From Pseudomonadales bacterium (GTDB lineage Bacteria > Pseudomonadota > Gammaproteobacteria > Pseudomonadales > Pseudohongiellaceae): 64,000 nt of DNA. The stretch is from contig JAJDSZ010000075.1 of the NCBI GenBank assembly GCA_022827425.1, forward strand, positions 1 through 64,000, written 5' to 3'. The translations under genes were made by a program, and so were the position numbers. This document shows, one piece after another, positions 45,168-54,038 of the stretch. Numbering within the stretch: position 1 is the first letter of the stretch; the number at the start of each line of letters is the position of its first letter. The notes beneath the pieces are model-generated. The model did no database searches. It was not told the origin of the DNA and saw only the letters and a list, made by a program, of their open reading frames with translations.

Positions 45168-46076
45168 TCATGCGGTGGCGCGTTTGCCCGCATCGTACAG
45201 GGACTGCACGGTTTTCTTCAATTGCTCCCGCCAGCTTCTGGCCTTGATGCCGAAAGTGTCGAAGAGTTTCTTCCCCGACAGGGTCGAATTGAAAATCTCC
45301 GGGGCGCGGACGGGTTTTTCGGTAAGCTCCACCCGGTCCAGCAGGCTGTAGATTTCCTCGTCCTGGGCGGCGGCGTATTCCAGCGTGAGCAAGGCGATTT
45401 CTTTCTCCCAGCTTGGCGTCAGTCCGCAATAGTGGTAGATGCCCCAGACATTGACCTCGCAGTCCACCTGTTGGCAGACCGCGACGATGGCGCCTGCGAG
45501 GTCTTCGGTGCTCGTGGGGCTCAGGCGGCGGCGCCAGACGTCGATCACCCCCTCGTGGCGCTTGATCGAGCGAATCCAGGATTTGATCAGCCCGCGCTTG
45601 TGGGGCCCGAACAGCCAGCCGGGACGCAGCACGATATGCCTGGCAAGCTCCCGCACCCGCCGCTCTCCTTCCAGCGAGCAGCGGCCATAGATTCCGGCTG
45701 GGTCCGGTGTATCGTGTTCGCCATAGGCGAGTTTCTTGCCGCCGCTGAAGACATAGGCGCTGGAAAGATGAAACAGGGGGAGTTCCCGCCGCTGGCAGAT
45801 TTCCGCGAGCACGCCGGGCAGTTCGGCATTGATGGAACAGCAGCGTTCCTCCATGGACTGGGCGCGCTTCAGGGCGCTGTGGTTGCCGGAAATGAAGTCC
45901 GCCAGATTGATAAGCTGGGTTGGCTCGTATTCGCCGATCATGGTGTCGATGGCGGCGGCGTTGTCCGGCGTGAAGTGCTTTTCCGCCGGCGCCAGAAAGG
46001 GGATCCTGCGCTTGCGCAGAATATCCACCAGGGCCTTGCCGGTGGGGCTTCTGGCGCCGACGAGGAACAGCTTCAT
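45168..46076 (-). CDS. RmlD-like SDR (sugar-nucleotide reductase family)
   Basis: 302-residue extended short-chain dehydrogenase of the RmlD/dTDP-4-dehydrorhamnose reductase family. VGARSPTGKALVDIL takes the place of the usual GxxGxxG nucleotide loop; LINLADFISGN, LFHLSSAYVFSG and YGRCSLEGERR give the Ser, Tyr-x3-Lys-like region, but the Lys of YxxxK is replaced (YGRCS), so activity is doubtful. LRPGWLFGP is typical. No rhamnose pathway genes are adjacent. Confidence 0.75.
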   Translation of the reverse strand: MKLFLVGARSPTGKALVDILRKRRIPFLAPAEKHFTPDNAAAIDTMIGEYEPTQLINLADFISGNHSALKRAQSMEERCCSINAELPGVLAEICQRRELPLFHLSSAYVFSGGKKLAYGEHDTPDPAGIYGRCSLEGERRVRELARHIVLRPGWLFGPHKRGLIKSWIRSIKRHEGVIDVWRRRLSPTSTEDLAGAIVAVCQQVDCEVNVWGIYHYCGLTPSWEKEIALLTLEYAAAQDEEIYSLLDRVELTEKPVRAPEIFNSTLSGKKLFDTFGIKARSWREQLKKTVQSLYDAGKRATA

Positions 46077-46148
46077 GGATGGGCGGCGTGACTGTTTTCG
46101 CGCATGTTGCGATGATTGGAATGGCGTCTGTCGTGAACCGGCCCGGGC

Positions 46149-46640
46149 TCAGAAAGGAATATCGTCGTCGTCGAAATTGTCGAAATTCGACCCGCCGCCC
46201 TGGGCCCCCGCCGCCTGGGCCTGGGCCTGGGCCTGGGGCTTGTCGCCGCCGGTTGCGGACTGGGCGGGCTGCCGCGGTTCGAATCCACCGCCCTCGCCGC
46301 CGCCCCGGGAGTCGAGCATCTGCATCTCGTTGGCGATGATTTCCGTGGTGTAGCGCTTGATGCCGTCTTTTTCCCAGGAATTCGTTCGCAAACTACCCTC
46401 GACGTATACCTTGGCGCCCTTTTTCAGATACTGCTCGACGATTTCAGCCAGCCGGCTGAAGAACACCACCCGATGCCATTCGGTGCGTTCCTGCTGCTCA
46501 CCGGTGTTGCGGTCCTTCCAGGACTCGCCGGTGGCGAGGGTTACATTCGCCACGGCGGTTCCGCTGGGCGTATACCGTACTTCCGGATCCCTGCCCAGAT
46601 TGCCAACCAGAATCACTTTGTTGATACCACGACCTGCCAC
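46149..46640 (-). CDS. ssb: single-stranded DNA-binding protein
   Basis: OB-fold protein that coats single-stranded DNA in replication and repair. The N-terminal [19 protein letters not shown] and WHRVVFF are standard; a Gly/Gln/Ala-rich linker (about residues 110-150) leads to the acidic tip DDDDIPF that binds partner proteins. The start is the GTG at 46640, with GGGAGG 5 nt upstream, giving 163 residues; a longer in-frame start at 46679 adds unlikely residues. Confidence 0.96.
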   Translation of the reverse strand: MAGRGINKVILVGNLGRDPEVRYTPSGTAVANVTLATGESWKDRNTGEQQERTEWHRVVFFSRLAEIVEQYLKKGAKVYVEGSLRTNSWEKDGIKRYTTEIIANEMQMLDSRGGGEGGGFEPRQPAQSATGGDKPQAQAQAQAAGAQGGGSNFDNFDDDDIPF

Positions 46641-46744
46641 AATGACCTCCCATATGCGCATGCTCAAGTACTGCGGCAAAGTCTATAACATTGCGCCCCG
46701 CCCCGCCCGGAATCAGAAGAACTTTTTTGCGGAAAGGGAAACCG

Positions 46745-46780
46745 GCGATAATGAAAACTCCATGGAAGGAATTTTTCAGA
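46745..46780. repeat. 36-bp dispersed repeat, copy 2
   Basis: Near match to 29926-29962, beginning GCGATAATGAAAA and ending TTTTTCAGA, with an imperfect hairpin. It lies in the gap between metG and ssb. GAATTCCTACGGCGCAGGCT follows at once, the start of another short repeat (46781-46802). Confidence 0.5.
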
Positions 46781-46801
46781 GAATTCCTACGGCGCAGGCT
46801 C

Positions 46802-48859
46802 CTAGCTGACCCGCATGCCGGGTTTGGCGCCGGAGTCGGGGGACAGCAGCCAGATTTCCCTGCCGCCGGGGCCGGCGGCGAGGATCATGCCTTCGGAGAT
46901 ACCGAATTTCATCTTGCGGGATTTGAGGTTGGCGACGACGACCACGAGCCGGTTTTCCAGATCGGCGGGATCGTAGGCGCTGCGGATGCCGGCGAAAACC
47001 GCGCGCTCGATGGGATTGCCGGTCTCGTCGTGGCCCAGGTCGAGTTTCAGGCGCAGCAGTTTGTCGGCCCCTTCCACGAAATCGGCTTCGGCGACCCGGG
47101 CCGCGCGCAAGTCGACTTTGGCGAACGTGTCCATGTCGATTTCCGCGGCAAAGGCTTCGGTGGGCGCTGATTGCGCTTGCCGATCGGCCTTGCCGCCCGC
47201 TTTTTGCCGGGCCTCCCATTCCCCGCGGGTTTCATCCACCATGGCCCGCACCTTGTCGGCTTCGACCCGGGTCAGCAGCGGACGGAAGCGGTTGATTCGG
47301 TGGTCGAGCAGCAATACGTCGAGATCGGCCCAGGCGAGCGGGTCGATGGCGAGAAATTCCTCGGCCCTTGCCGCGAGGGCTGGCAGCACGGGTTTCAGAT
47401 AGCCGGCGAGCAGGCGGAAAGCATTGATTCCCGTGGTGCAAATGGCCTGCAGTTCCGGGGCCCGCCGATCGGTCTTGGCGATTTCCCAGGGCTTGCGCTC
47501 GTTGAGGTACTGGTTGGCCCGGTCGGCGAAGGCCATGATCTGGCGGATGGCCTTGCCGTATTCCCGGGCTTCGTAAAGTTCGGCGATTTCCCCGGAAGCC
47601 TGCCGGATTTCCCCGATCAGGGCTTCGTTGTCAACGGCGCCGGCGAGCCTGCCGTCGAAATTCTTGCCGATGAATCCGGCGCAGCGGCTGGCGATATTGA
47701 CCAGCTTGCCCACCAGATCGGCGTTGACCCGCTGCACGAAGTCTTCCAGGTTCAGGTCGAGATCGTCCACGCCGGGGCCGAGCTTCGCCGCGAGGTAGTA
47801 GCGCAGGTACTCGGGATTCAGGTGTTTGAGATATGTGCCGGCATTGATGAAAGTGCCCCGGGATTTGGACATCTTGGTGCCATCCACAGTGACGAAGCCG
47901 TGGACAAAGACCGCATCGGGCTTCTTGTAACCCGCGCTTTCCAGCATGGCCGGCCAGAAAAAGGTATGGAAATTGACGATGTCCTTGCCGATGAAGTGGT
48001 AGATTTCGCTGTCGCCGCCGGGTCGCCACCAGGCGTCGAAATCGAGGCCTTCGCGCCCGCAGTGGTTGAGAAAGCTCGCCATATAGCCGATGGGCGCATC
48101 GAGCCAGACATAGAAGTACTTGTCCGGATGGCCGGGAATCTCGAAGCCGAAGTAGGGCGCGTCCCGGCTGATGTCCCAGTCCTGGAGGCCTTCTCCCAGC
48201 CATTCGCCGAGTTTGTTGGCCACCGCTTCGTGGACCGCCCCGCCCTGTATCCATTGCCGCAGCATTTCGCTGAATGCCGGCACGGTGAAGAAGAAATGCT
48301 CGGATTCCTTTTCCACCGGCGTGGCGCCGGACAGCACGGATCTGGGGTTGATCAGATCCGCCGGGCTGTGGGTGGAACCGCAGACCTCGCAGTTGTCGCC
48401 GTACTGTTCCCCGGCTCCGCAGCGCGGGCAGGCGCCGGTGATGTAGCGGTCGGCCAGGAACAGCTTCTTTTCCGGGTCGAACAACTGGCGAATCTTGCGC
48501 CGGGCGATATGGCCGTTGCCTTCCAGCGCCAGGTAGATCGATTCCGCGAGTCCGCGGTTTTCCTCGGAGTGGGTGCTGTGAAAATTGTCGAAGCCGATGA
48601 GGAAACCATGATAGTCACGCTCGTGCTCGCGCTGGACCCGGCCAATCAGTTCCTCAGCCGTGATGCCCTGGCTTTCGGCGCTGAGCATGATGGCGGTGCC
48701 ATGGGCGTCGTCCGCACAGACGTAAATGCACTGGTGGCCGCGCATTTTCTGCAGGCGCACCCAGATATCGGCCTGGATCGCTTCCATGACATGACCGAGA
48801 TGGATGTCGCCATTGGCGTAGGGCAGAGCGCTGGTAACAAGAATCTTGCGCTGACTCAC
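46802..48859 (-). CDS. metG: methionyl-tRNA synthetase
   Basis: Charges tRNA-Met. The class I HIGH-type motif is ANGDIHLGH near residue 16; KMSKS is present in [11 protein letters not shown]; the zinc knuckle has [18 protein letters not shown]. The C-terminal ~110 residues are a tRNA-binding domain of the EMAP/Trbp111 type ([20 protein letters not shown]), as in long MetG forms. 685 residues. It lies 15 bp after the rubredoxin gene. Confidence 0.97.
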   Translation of the reverse strand: MSQRKILVTSALPYANGDIHLGHVMEAIQADIWVRLQKMRGHQCIYVCADDAHGTAIMLSAESQGITAEELIGRVQREHERDYHGFLIGFDNFHSTHSEENRGLAESIYLALEGNGHIARRKIRQLFDPEKKLFLADRYITGACPRCGAGEQYGDNCEVCGSTHSPADLINPRSVLSGATPVEKESEHFFFTVPAFSEMLRQWIQGGAVHEAVANKLGEWLGEGLQDWDISRDAPYFGFEIPGHPDKYFYVWLDAPIGYMASFLNHCGREGLDFDAWWRPGGDSEIYHFIGKDIVNFHTFFWPAMLESAGYKKPDAVFVHGFVTVDGTKMSKSRGTFINAGTYLKHLNPEYLRYYLAAKLGPGVDDLDLNLEDFVQRVNADLVGKLVNIASRCAGFIGKNFDGRLAGAVDNEALIGEIRQASGEIAELYEAREYGKAIRQIMAFADRANQYLNERKPWEIAKTDRRAPELQAICTTGINAFRLLAGYLKPVLPALAARAEEFLAIDPLAWADLDVLLLDHRINRFRPLLTRVEADKVRAMVDETRGEWEARQKAGGKADRQAQSAPTEAFAAEIDMDTFAKVDLRAARVAEADFVEGADKLLRLKLDLGHDETGNPIERAVFAGIRSAYDPADLENRLVVVVANLKSRKMKFGISEGMILAAGPGGREIWLLSPDSGAKPGMRVS

Positions 48860-48874
48860 CGGAAAGTCCTCGAT

Positions 48875-49048
48875 TCAGGGCCCTCGGAGCTCGATCATCT
48901 CGAAGTCGTGCTTGCCCGCGCCGCAGTCCGGGCAGCACCAGTCGTCGGGGACATCATCCCAGGCCGTGCCCGGCGCAATGCCTTCCTCCGGCAGCCCGTG
49001 CTCCTCTTCATAAATGAATCCGCAAATCTGGCATTCCCACTTTCTCAT
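48875..49048 (-). CDS. rubredoxin
   Basis: 57-residue electron carrier with one iron bound by four cysteines: [10 protein letters not shown] and [21 protein letters not shown] is the family signature between them. ATG at 49048 has GGAG 8 nt upstream; the frame continues upstream without a plausible start. Situated upstream of metG on the same strand and divergent from dcd. Confidence 0.95.
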   Translation of the reverse strand: MRKWECQICGFIYEEEHGLPEEGIAPGTAWDDVPDDWCCPDCGAGKHDFEMIELRGP

Positions 49049-49064
49049 GGGTCTTTCTCCCGCC

Positions 49065-49076
49065 GCGAAGCTTCGC
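49065..49076. promoter_or_regulatory. 12-bp perfect palindrome, copy 2
   Basis: GCGAAGCTTCGC, identical to 23378-23389, lies 16 bp before the rubredoxin start codon in the divergent rubredoxin/dcd gap. Confidence 0.35.
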
Positions 49077-49212
49077 AAACCGCGCGGCATCATACCGGAA
49101 CAACCCCCCGAAATCACCCGAAGGCAGGGATTGCAACAGGCAGAGATGCAGCACTGGCGTGAAGGTTTTATCATGCGGCAGCTGCGGGGTCTGCTTGGCC
49201 TGGAGAATTTGC

Positions 49213-49782
49213 ATGACAATCAAATCCGACCGGTGGATCAGGAGGATGGCTGCGGAGCGTGGAATGATCGAGCCTTTTGCGCCGGGTCAGGTGCGGGAGG
49301 CGGGGGACGGCCGGGTGATTTCCTATGGCACTTCGAGCTATGGCTATGACGTGCGCTGCGCCGATGAGTTCAAGATCTTCACCAATGTGCATACCACCGC
49401 CGTGGTGGACCCGAAGAACTTCGACGAGACAAGCTTTGTCAGCATCGAGGAGCCATCGTGCATCATCCCGCCGAATTCCTTTGCCCTGGCCCGCACCGTG
49501 GAGTATTTCCGCATTCCTGCCAATGTGCTGACGGTATGCCTCGGCAAGTCCACCTATGCCCGCTGCGGCATCATCGTCAATGTCACGCCGCTCGAGCCCG
49601 AATGGGAAGGTCACGTGACCCTCGAGTTCTCCAACACCACTCCCTTGCCCGCCAAGATCTACGCCGGCGAAGGCGCCGCCCAGATGCTTTTCTTCGAAAG
49701 CGATGAGCGCTGCGAGACCACCTACCGGGAACGAGGCGGCAAGTATCAGGGCCAGCGGGGCGTCACCCTGCCCAAGGCCTGA
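49213..49782 (+). CDS. dcd: dCTP deaminase
   Basis: Converts dCTP to dUTP for dTMP synthesis. [12 protein letters not shown] at the start of the fold, [11 protein letters not shown] and [17 protein letters not shown] with the catalytic Glu are intact. 189 residues, as in the 188-residue Pseudomonas-type enzymes. ATG at 49213 has GGAG 7 nt upstream; the longer open frame from 49159 is not supported. Confidence 0.96.
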   Translation: MTIKSDRWIRRMAAERGMIEPFAPGQVREAGDGRVISYGTSSYGYDVRCADEFKIFTNVHTTAVVDPKNFDETSFVSIEEPSCIIPPNSFALARTVEYFRIPANVLTVCLGKSTYARCGIIVNVTPLEPEWEGHVTLEFSNTTPLPAKIYAGEGAAQMLFFESDERCETTYRERGGKYQGQRGVTLPKA

Positions 49783-49829
49783 ATCGCGCCAAAAAATCGG
49801 CAAACGGGCAAGAAATTGACGCCATAGCC

Positions 49830-49868
49830 AATAGCGTCAAGAAACCGGCATGCCGCAATTCGCGGCAT
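49830..49868. other. hairpin-rich segment in the dcd-fliA gap
   Basis: In the 360-bp gap between dcd and fliA, TTGACGC/GCGTCAA (7 bp, just upstream of this segment) and ATGCCGC/GCGGCAT (in it) form two short stems without T-tracts. An AT-rich stretch at about 49870-49930 probably contains the fliA promoter, but I see no clear sigma-70 or sigma-54 site. No gene is visible in the gap. Confidence 0.3.
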
Positions 49869-50142
49869 GGCATCTTGAAAATCCTATAACTAACTGATTT
49901 TTGAGGCAATTTTTGATAAATAGCCGCCAGAATCCATATTGGAACGAATCTTGCTGAGCCTTTCCTACCCGCATGGATTTCGCGGTGCAGTGAGGTCCGG
50001 CAAGCAATAACAAGCGGCTAATCCATACATCGACAGGAAGTTGCGGAAGTTTAGCGGGAATTGCAGCCAAGGGATTCGAGGCGGAAATGGAGGCTTGCCC
50101 AACGCCGGAACAACAGGACGGGAAACAGGAATCAAGGGAATC

Positions 50143-50877
50143 ATGAGTTCGGCAATTGACTACCTGGCGGAGAGAGAGGAGAGCAGGGACTGGGCTCGCC
50201 AGACAGTGGAGAAGCACGCGCCGCTGGTGAATCGCATTGCGCGGCATTTGCTGGCGCGAATGCCTGCCAATGTGCAGATTGACGATCTCGTGCAGTCCGG
50301 CATGATCGGCCTGCTCGATGCCGCGAAGAAGTACGACCACAGCAAGGGCGCCAGTTTCGAGACCTATGCCGGCATCCGCATCCAGGGCGCCATGCTCGAT
50401 GAAGTGCGCAAGGGCGACTGGACGCCGCGCTCGGTGCATCGCAAATCCCGCGATGTGGCGAAAGCCATCCAGAAGGTCGAGGCCCGCACCGGGCGCAATG
50501 CCAGCGATCAGGAAATCGCCGGCGAAATGAATATCGGCCTCAGCGCCTACTTCAATATCCTGCAGGATTCCAGCGGCACCCGCCTGTTCAGCTTCGACGA
50601 GATCAGTGAAAACGCCGACCCGGCGCTGGAAATGGTGGACGGCGACCTGCCCGACCCGCTGGACAACATGCAGCACCGCCGTTTCCGCGAGGATCTGGGC
50701 GACGCCATCGACGATCTTCCCGAACGCGAGAAGCTCGTGCTGTCGCTGTATTACGAGGAAGAACTCAACCTGAAGGAGATTGGCGAGATCATCGGCGTCA
50801 GCGAATCCCGGGTAAGCCAGATCCACAGCCAGGCGGCCCTGCGGCTGCGATCGAAACTGCTGGTCTGGCGTCAGTAG
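50143..50877 (+). CDS. fliA: RNA polymerase sigma factor FliA (sigma-28)
   Basis: Alternative sigma factor for late flagellar and chemotaxis genes. 244 residues. Region 2 contains VNRIARHLLARMPANVQIDDLVQSGMIGL and YAGIRIQGAMLDEVRKGDW, the FliA signature; region 4 has LNLKEIGEIIGVSESRVSQIHSQA as its helix-turn-helix. ATG at 50143 with AAGGGA just upstream. No flagellar or chemotaxis gene is present on either side. Confidence 0.92.
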   Translation: MSSAIDYLAEREESRDWARQTVEKHAPLVNRIARHLLARMPANVQIDDLVQSGMIGLLDAAKKYDHSKGASFETYAGIRIQGAMLDEVRKGDWTPRSVHRKSRDVAKAIQKVEARTGRNASDQEIAGEMNIGLSAYFNILQDSSGTRLFSFDEISENADPALEMVDGDLPDPLDNMQHRRFREDLGDAIDDLPEREKLVLSLYYEEELNLKEIGEIIGVSESRVSQIHSQAALRLRSKLLVWRQ

Positions 50878-50911
50878 CCAGGGACGCGGACGAGAGCGGA
50901 TTTGCAGCCGT

Positions 50912-50933
50912 GAATTCCTGCGGCGCGGGCTCC
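50912..50933. repeat. short GC-rich repeat GAATTCCTGCGGCGC
   Basis: Matches 46781-46802 except for two bases, and one arm of the palindrome at 34158-34178. In the fliA-ccmA gap. Confidence 0.35.
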
Positions 50934-50962
50934 CGGGCCGTATGGTCCGTCGCCGGGTTCGC

Positions 50963-50968
50963 TATAAT
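50963..50968 (+). promoter_or_regulatory. perfect -10 box before ccmA
   Basis: TATAAT at 50963-50968 is 33 bp before the ccmA start. The -35 region is weak, so an activator may assist. Confidence 0.4.
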
Positions 50969-51000
50969 CCGCCCGGGCCCTTCCACCGGAACGGCAGGCA

Positions 51001-51645
51001 GTGAGCGCTGAGACCCAGGATTCCCACCCCATGCTTGAAGTCCGCGCGCTGAACTGTGAGCGGAACGACCGGCTGCTGTTCCGGGATCTGTCATTTACCC
51101 TCGAAGCCGGTCAGGCGCTGCAGGTCAAGGGCGGCAACGGCTCGGGCAAGACCACCCTGCTGCGCATCATCTGCGGCCTCAACGATAACTTTAGCGGCGA
51201 GTTGTTCTGGCATGGCGCCCCGCTTGGGGAGCGGCGCGACGCTTTTCACGCCGGCCTGCTCTACATCGGCCACCGGGTCGCGGTGAATCGGATGTTGACG
51301 CCGCTGGAAAACCTGCGCTGGAGCAGCCGCCTGCGCAACCCGGCCGATGACGGGCCAATCAGCGAGGCTTTGGTACATATCGGCCTTGCCGGCTATGAGG
51401 ATTCGCCCTGCCACTCGCTTTCGGCAGGGCAGTACCAACGGGTATCCCTGGCCCGTTTGCTCCTGCGCGGCGCCGGGCTGTGGGTGCTCGATGAACCCTT
51501 CACCACCCTGGACACCCATGGCGTGACCCTGCTGGAAAATCTTGTGACGCGGCACACCGAAAGCGGCGGCGCGGTGCTGATTACCACCCATCACAAACTT
51601 TCCCTGCCCGGCCTGCGCGCCCTGACCCTGGGAGTCGCAAGATGA
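51001..51645 (+). CDS. ccmA: heme export ATP-binding protein CcmA
   Basis: ATPase of the CcmABCD complex that releases holo-CcmE in System I cytochrome c maturation. Walker A GGNGSGKTTLL, signature LSAGQYQRVSLARL and Walker B LWVLDEP, with the switch His in TTHHK. The frame starts at GTG 51001; ATG 51031 (MLEVRAL, the usual family start) would give a 204-residue protein and is equally plausible. Overlaps ccmB by 4 bp. Confidence 0.94.
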   Translation: MSAETQDSHPMLEVRALNCERNDRLLFRDLSFTLEAGQALQVKGGNGSGKTTLLRIICGLNDNFSGELFWHGAPLGERRDAFHAGLLYIGHRVAVNRMLTPLENLRWSSRLRNPADDGPISEALVHIGLAGYEDSPCHSLSAGQYQRVSLARLLLRGAGLWVLDEPFTTLDTHGVTLLENLVTRHTESGGAVLITTHHKLSLPGLRALTLGVAR

Positions 51646-52325
51646 GCGGGACAAATATCGGCACCGCCTTTCTGGCCACGCTCAAGCGCGATCTGCTGAT
51701 CAGCCTTAAGCGGCGCAACGATATTCTCAACCCTTTCATGTTTTTCATCATCGTGGTGTCGCTGTTTCCCATCGGCGTCAGTCCGGAGAGCGCCATGCTG
51801 CGGCAGATCGCGGCGGGAGTGATCTGGATTGCCGCGCTGCTGGCCTCGATGCTGTCCATGGACAGCCTGTACCGCTCGGATTATGAAGACGGCACCCTGG
51901 AGCAGCTTCTGCTCAGTTCGGCGCCGTTGTATCTGCTGGTGTTCGCCAAGAATATCGCCCACTGGCTGGTGAGCGGGCTGCCGGTCATCCTGGTTTCGCC
52001 CCTGCTCGCCTACATGCTGGCCCTGCCCTCGGAAGGCTACATGACCCTGGTGGCCTCGCTGCTGCTCGGCACGCCGGTGGTGGGTATGCTGGGCTCGATT
52101 GCGGTGGCGCTGACCGTGGGCCTCGGCAGCCGCGGCTTGATACTCGCCGTGATCACCGTGCCCATGAGCGTGCCGGTATTGATTTTCGGCACCCTGGCGG
52201 TGCAGAACACCCTCGCTGGCGGTTCGCCGCTGGGCTACCTCGCCCTGCTCGGCGCCATGCTGGCGCTCACCATCAGCCTTGCGCCGGTGGCCACGGCGGC
52301 GGCATTGCGGATATCCATGAACTGA
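51642..52325 (+). CDS. ccmB: heme exporter protein CcmB
   Basis: Six-helix membrane partner of CcmA, 227 residues. The N terminus LATLKRDLLISLKRRNDILNPFMFF leads into helix 1; SMDSLYRSDYEDGTLEQLLLSSAP is the family-diagnostic loop. Start overlaps ccmA by 4 bp. Confidence 0.94.
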   Translation: MSGTNIGTAFLATLKRDLLISLKRRNDILNPFMFFIIVVSLFPIGVSPESAMLRQIAAGVIWIAALLASMLSMDSLYRSDYEDGTLEQLLLSSAPLYLLVFAKNIAHWLVSGLPVILVSPLLAYMLALPSEGYMTLVASLLLGTPVVGMLGSIAVALTVGLGSRGLILAVITVPMSVPVLIFGTLAVQNTLAGGSPLGYLALLGAMLALTISLAPVATAAALRISMN

Positions 52326-52458
52326 GCGCTTGCAAATCAACCATGGCAACAGCGGGGATATCGGTAACAGATTGTAGCCCGGCCCCGGCGCGGGAGTGGC
52401 TTCGGGTACAATGGCGGCGGGCGCGGCCGGGGCTGCGCCATTGATTCGCGAGGTAGCT

Positions 52459-53214
52459 ATGGCTGGCAGATGGCAGTGGTTTCACAGGCTCGGGTCGCCG
52501 AAGTGGTTTTATGAGAAAACCACCCGCTGGCTGCCCTGGCTGTGGGGCGCCATGGCGCTGTTTCTCACCGTGGGCCTGCTCTGGGCGCTGCTGTTTCTGC
52601 CCGAGGATTACCAGCAGGGGCACACTTCCCGCATTCTCGTGGTGCATGTGGCGGTTGCCGGCACTTCACTCTCCTTTTTCCCGCTGATGGCGGTTGCCGG
52701 CACCGTAACCCTGGTGTGGCGCATGAAGCTCGCCGACATGGTGGCCAAGAATGCCGCTCCGCTTGGCGCCTGGTTTTCCTTTCTCACCCTGGCCACGGGT
52801 TCCATCTGGGGCAGCGTGAGCTGGGGCACCTGGTGGGAATGGACCGACAGCCGGCTGGTGTCGATGCTGTTCCAGTTCTTCCTGCTGCTGGGAGTCATCT
52901 CCCTGCGCGCGGCCATCGAGAATGCCGAAACCGCCGCCCGGGCCTGCGCCCTGCTGTCCATTGTGGGTTGCATCAATGTGGTGGTGATCAAGTATTCGGT
53001 GGACTGGTGGAACACCCTGCACCAGCCTTCGAGCCCGATTTCCATGGAAGTCGGCAGCCCCAATGGACCCGAGTTCTGGGTCGCCACCGTGGTGATGATC
53101 GTGGCGGTATACCTGTTTCTGGCGGTCAGCCTGATTCTGGCGACCCGCAATGAAATCCTCCAGCGGGAAAGCAGGGCCCAGTGGGTGCGGGAGCTTGCGC
53201 TGGAGGCGGGCTGA
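52459..53214 (+). CDS. ccmC: heme lyase component CcmC
   Basis: Presents heme to CcmE. Six helices in 251 residues. The two axial heme histidines are H63 (VVHVAVAG, where most relatives read HVPAA) and H188 (WWNTLHQ). The tryptophan-rich WWD motif reads WGTWWEWTDSRL, with one extra residue compared with the usual WGTWWxWDxRL. ATG at 52459 gives the normal N terminus (FHRLGSPKWFY); the upstream open frame is not conserved-looking. 133 bp after ccmB. Confidence 0.9.
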   Translation: MAGRWQWFHRLGSPKWFYEKTTRWLPWLWGAMALFLTVGLLWALLFLPEDYQQGHTSRILVVHVAVAGTSLSFFPLMAVAGTVTLVWRMKLADMVAKNAAPLGAWFSFLTLATGSIWGSVSWGTWWEWTDSRLVSMLFQFFLLLGVISLRAAIENAETAARACALLSIVGCINVVVIKYSVDWWNTLHQPSSPISMEVGSPNGPEFWVATVVMIVAVYLFLAVSLILATRNEILQRESRAQWVRELALEAG

Positions 53215-53254
53215 TGTGGAGCCTCGTTCCCTGACCAGGCGCGGCGGCTCTTCA

Positions 53255-53294
53255 GGGATATCCCGCGACTATGCGTCGTTTCGCGCGGGATGAC
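53255..53294. repeat. REP-like repeat, copy 5 (half unit)
   Basis: CCCGCGACTATGCGTCGTTT and CGCGCGGGATGAC are the right half of the REP-like family. It lies in the 100-bp gap between ccmC and ccmD. Confidence 0.5.
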
Positions 53295-53314
53295 GGAGCA
53301 AGGATAGGATAGCC

Positions 53315-53566
53315 ATGTTTGATGGTATACAATTCAACAGCTTGGGCGAGTTTCTGGCCATGGGGGGCTACGCCTTCAATGTGTGGTCTGTATACGCCCT
53401 GTTTGCGATTTTTCTGGTAGCGAATCTGGCCCTGCCGCTGCGCAAGCGCCGCCGGATTCTGCGCGAACAGCAGCGCAGGCTTGCCGCCGGCGCGGGTCAA
53501 GAGGAAGCTGGCGCTGCGGATCGCGCCGGCTGGGAATTGAGCCAGGAGCCTGGGTGGGAGAAGTGA
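53315..53566 (+). CDS. ccmD: heme exporter protein CcmD
   Basis: Small single-helix subunit (83 residues) that helps release holo-CcmE. N-terminal SLGEFLAMGGYAFNVWSVY with the helix after it and the basic LPLRKRRRILREQQRR on the cytoplasmic side are typical. A longer acidic tail than in E. coli (69 residues). Confidence 0.9.
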   Translation: MFDGIQFNSLGEFLAMGGYAFNVWSVYALFAIFLVANLALPLRKRRRILREQQRRLAAGAGQEEAGAADRAGWELSQEPGWEK

Positions 53567-53567
53567 A

Positions 53568-54038
53568 ATGATGAAACCGCATCGGCGCAATAGGCTCGGC
53601 ATTATCCTGTTCATCACCGTGGGCCTGAGCGTGGCCATCGGGCTGACTCTGTTCGCCCTGAGCCAGAACATCAACATGTTCTACTCGCCCACCGCGGTGG
53701 CCAATGGCGAGGTGGAGGCGGGCACCATGTTCCGCATCGGCGGCATGGTGAAGGACGGGTCGGTGAACCAGCGGCAGGACAGTCTCGCCGTGCGCTTCGT
53801 CACCACCGACTATGTCCATGATGTGCCCGTTGATTACGAGGGCATTCTTCCCGACCTGTTTCGCGAAGGTCAGGGCATCGTCGCCGAAGGAAGGCTTGAC
53901 GCCGCCGGCGTATTCCAGGCCAGCCGGGTCCTGGCCAAGCACGATGAGAACTACATGTCGCCAGAAGTGAGAGCCGCCATGCAACAGGCCGGCGCCAGCC
54001 CGGAAAACCATTCGTTCAGGGAATCCCCGGAGGACTGA
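53568..54038 (+). CDS. ccmE: cytochrome c-type biogenesis heme chaperone CcmE
   Basis: Periplasmic heme chaperone anchored by one N-terminal helix. The histidine that binds heme covalently is H125 in LAKHDENYMSPEV, with Y129 nearby. FRIGGMVKDGSV and the beta-barrel core are family-typical. 156 residues. Starts one base after ccmD. Confidence 0.96.
   Translation: MMKPHRRNRLGIILFITVGLSVAIGLTLFALSQNINMFYSPTAVANGEVEAGTMFRIGGMVKDGSVNQRQDSLAVRFVTTDYVHDVPVDYEGILPDLFREGQGIVAEGRLDAAGVFQASRVLAKHDENYMSPEVRAAMQQAGASPENHSFRESPED

Noticed and set aside
43953..46091. 706-codon plus-strand frame over moeA and the RmlD-like gene
   Set aside because: Antisense shadow; minus-strand MoeA motifs are complete.
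46262..46300. GGTTCGAATCC, looks like a tRNA T-arm
   Set aside because: It lies inside ssb coding for a Gly/Glu/Phe-rich linker and no acceptor or anticodon arm surrounds it.
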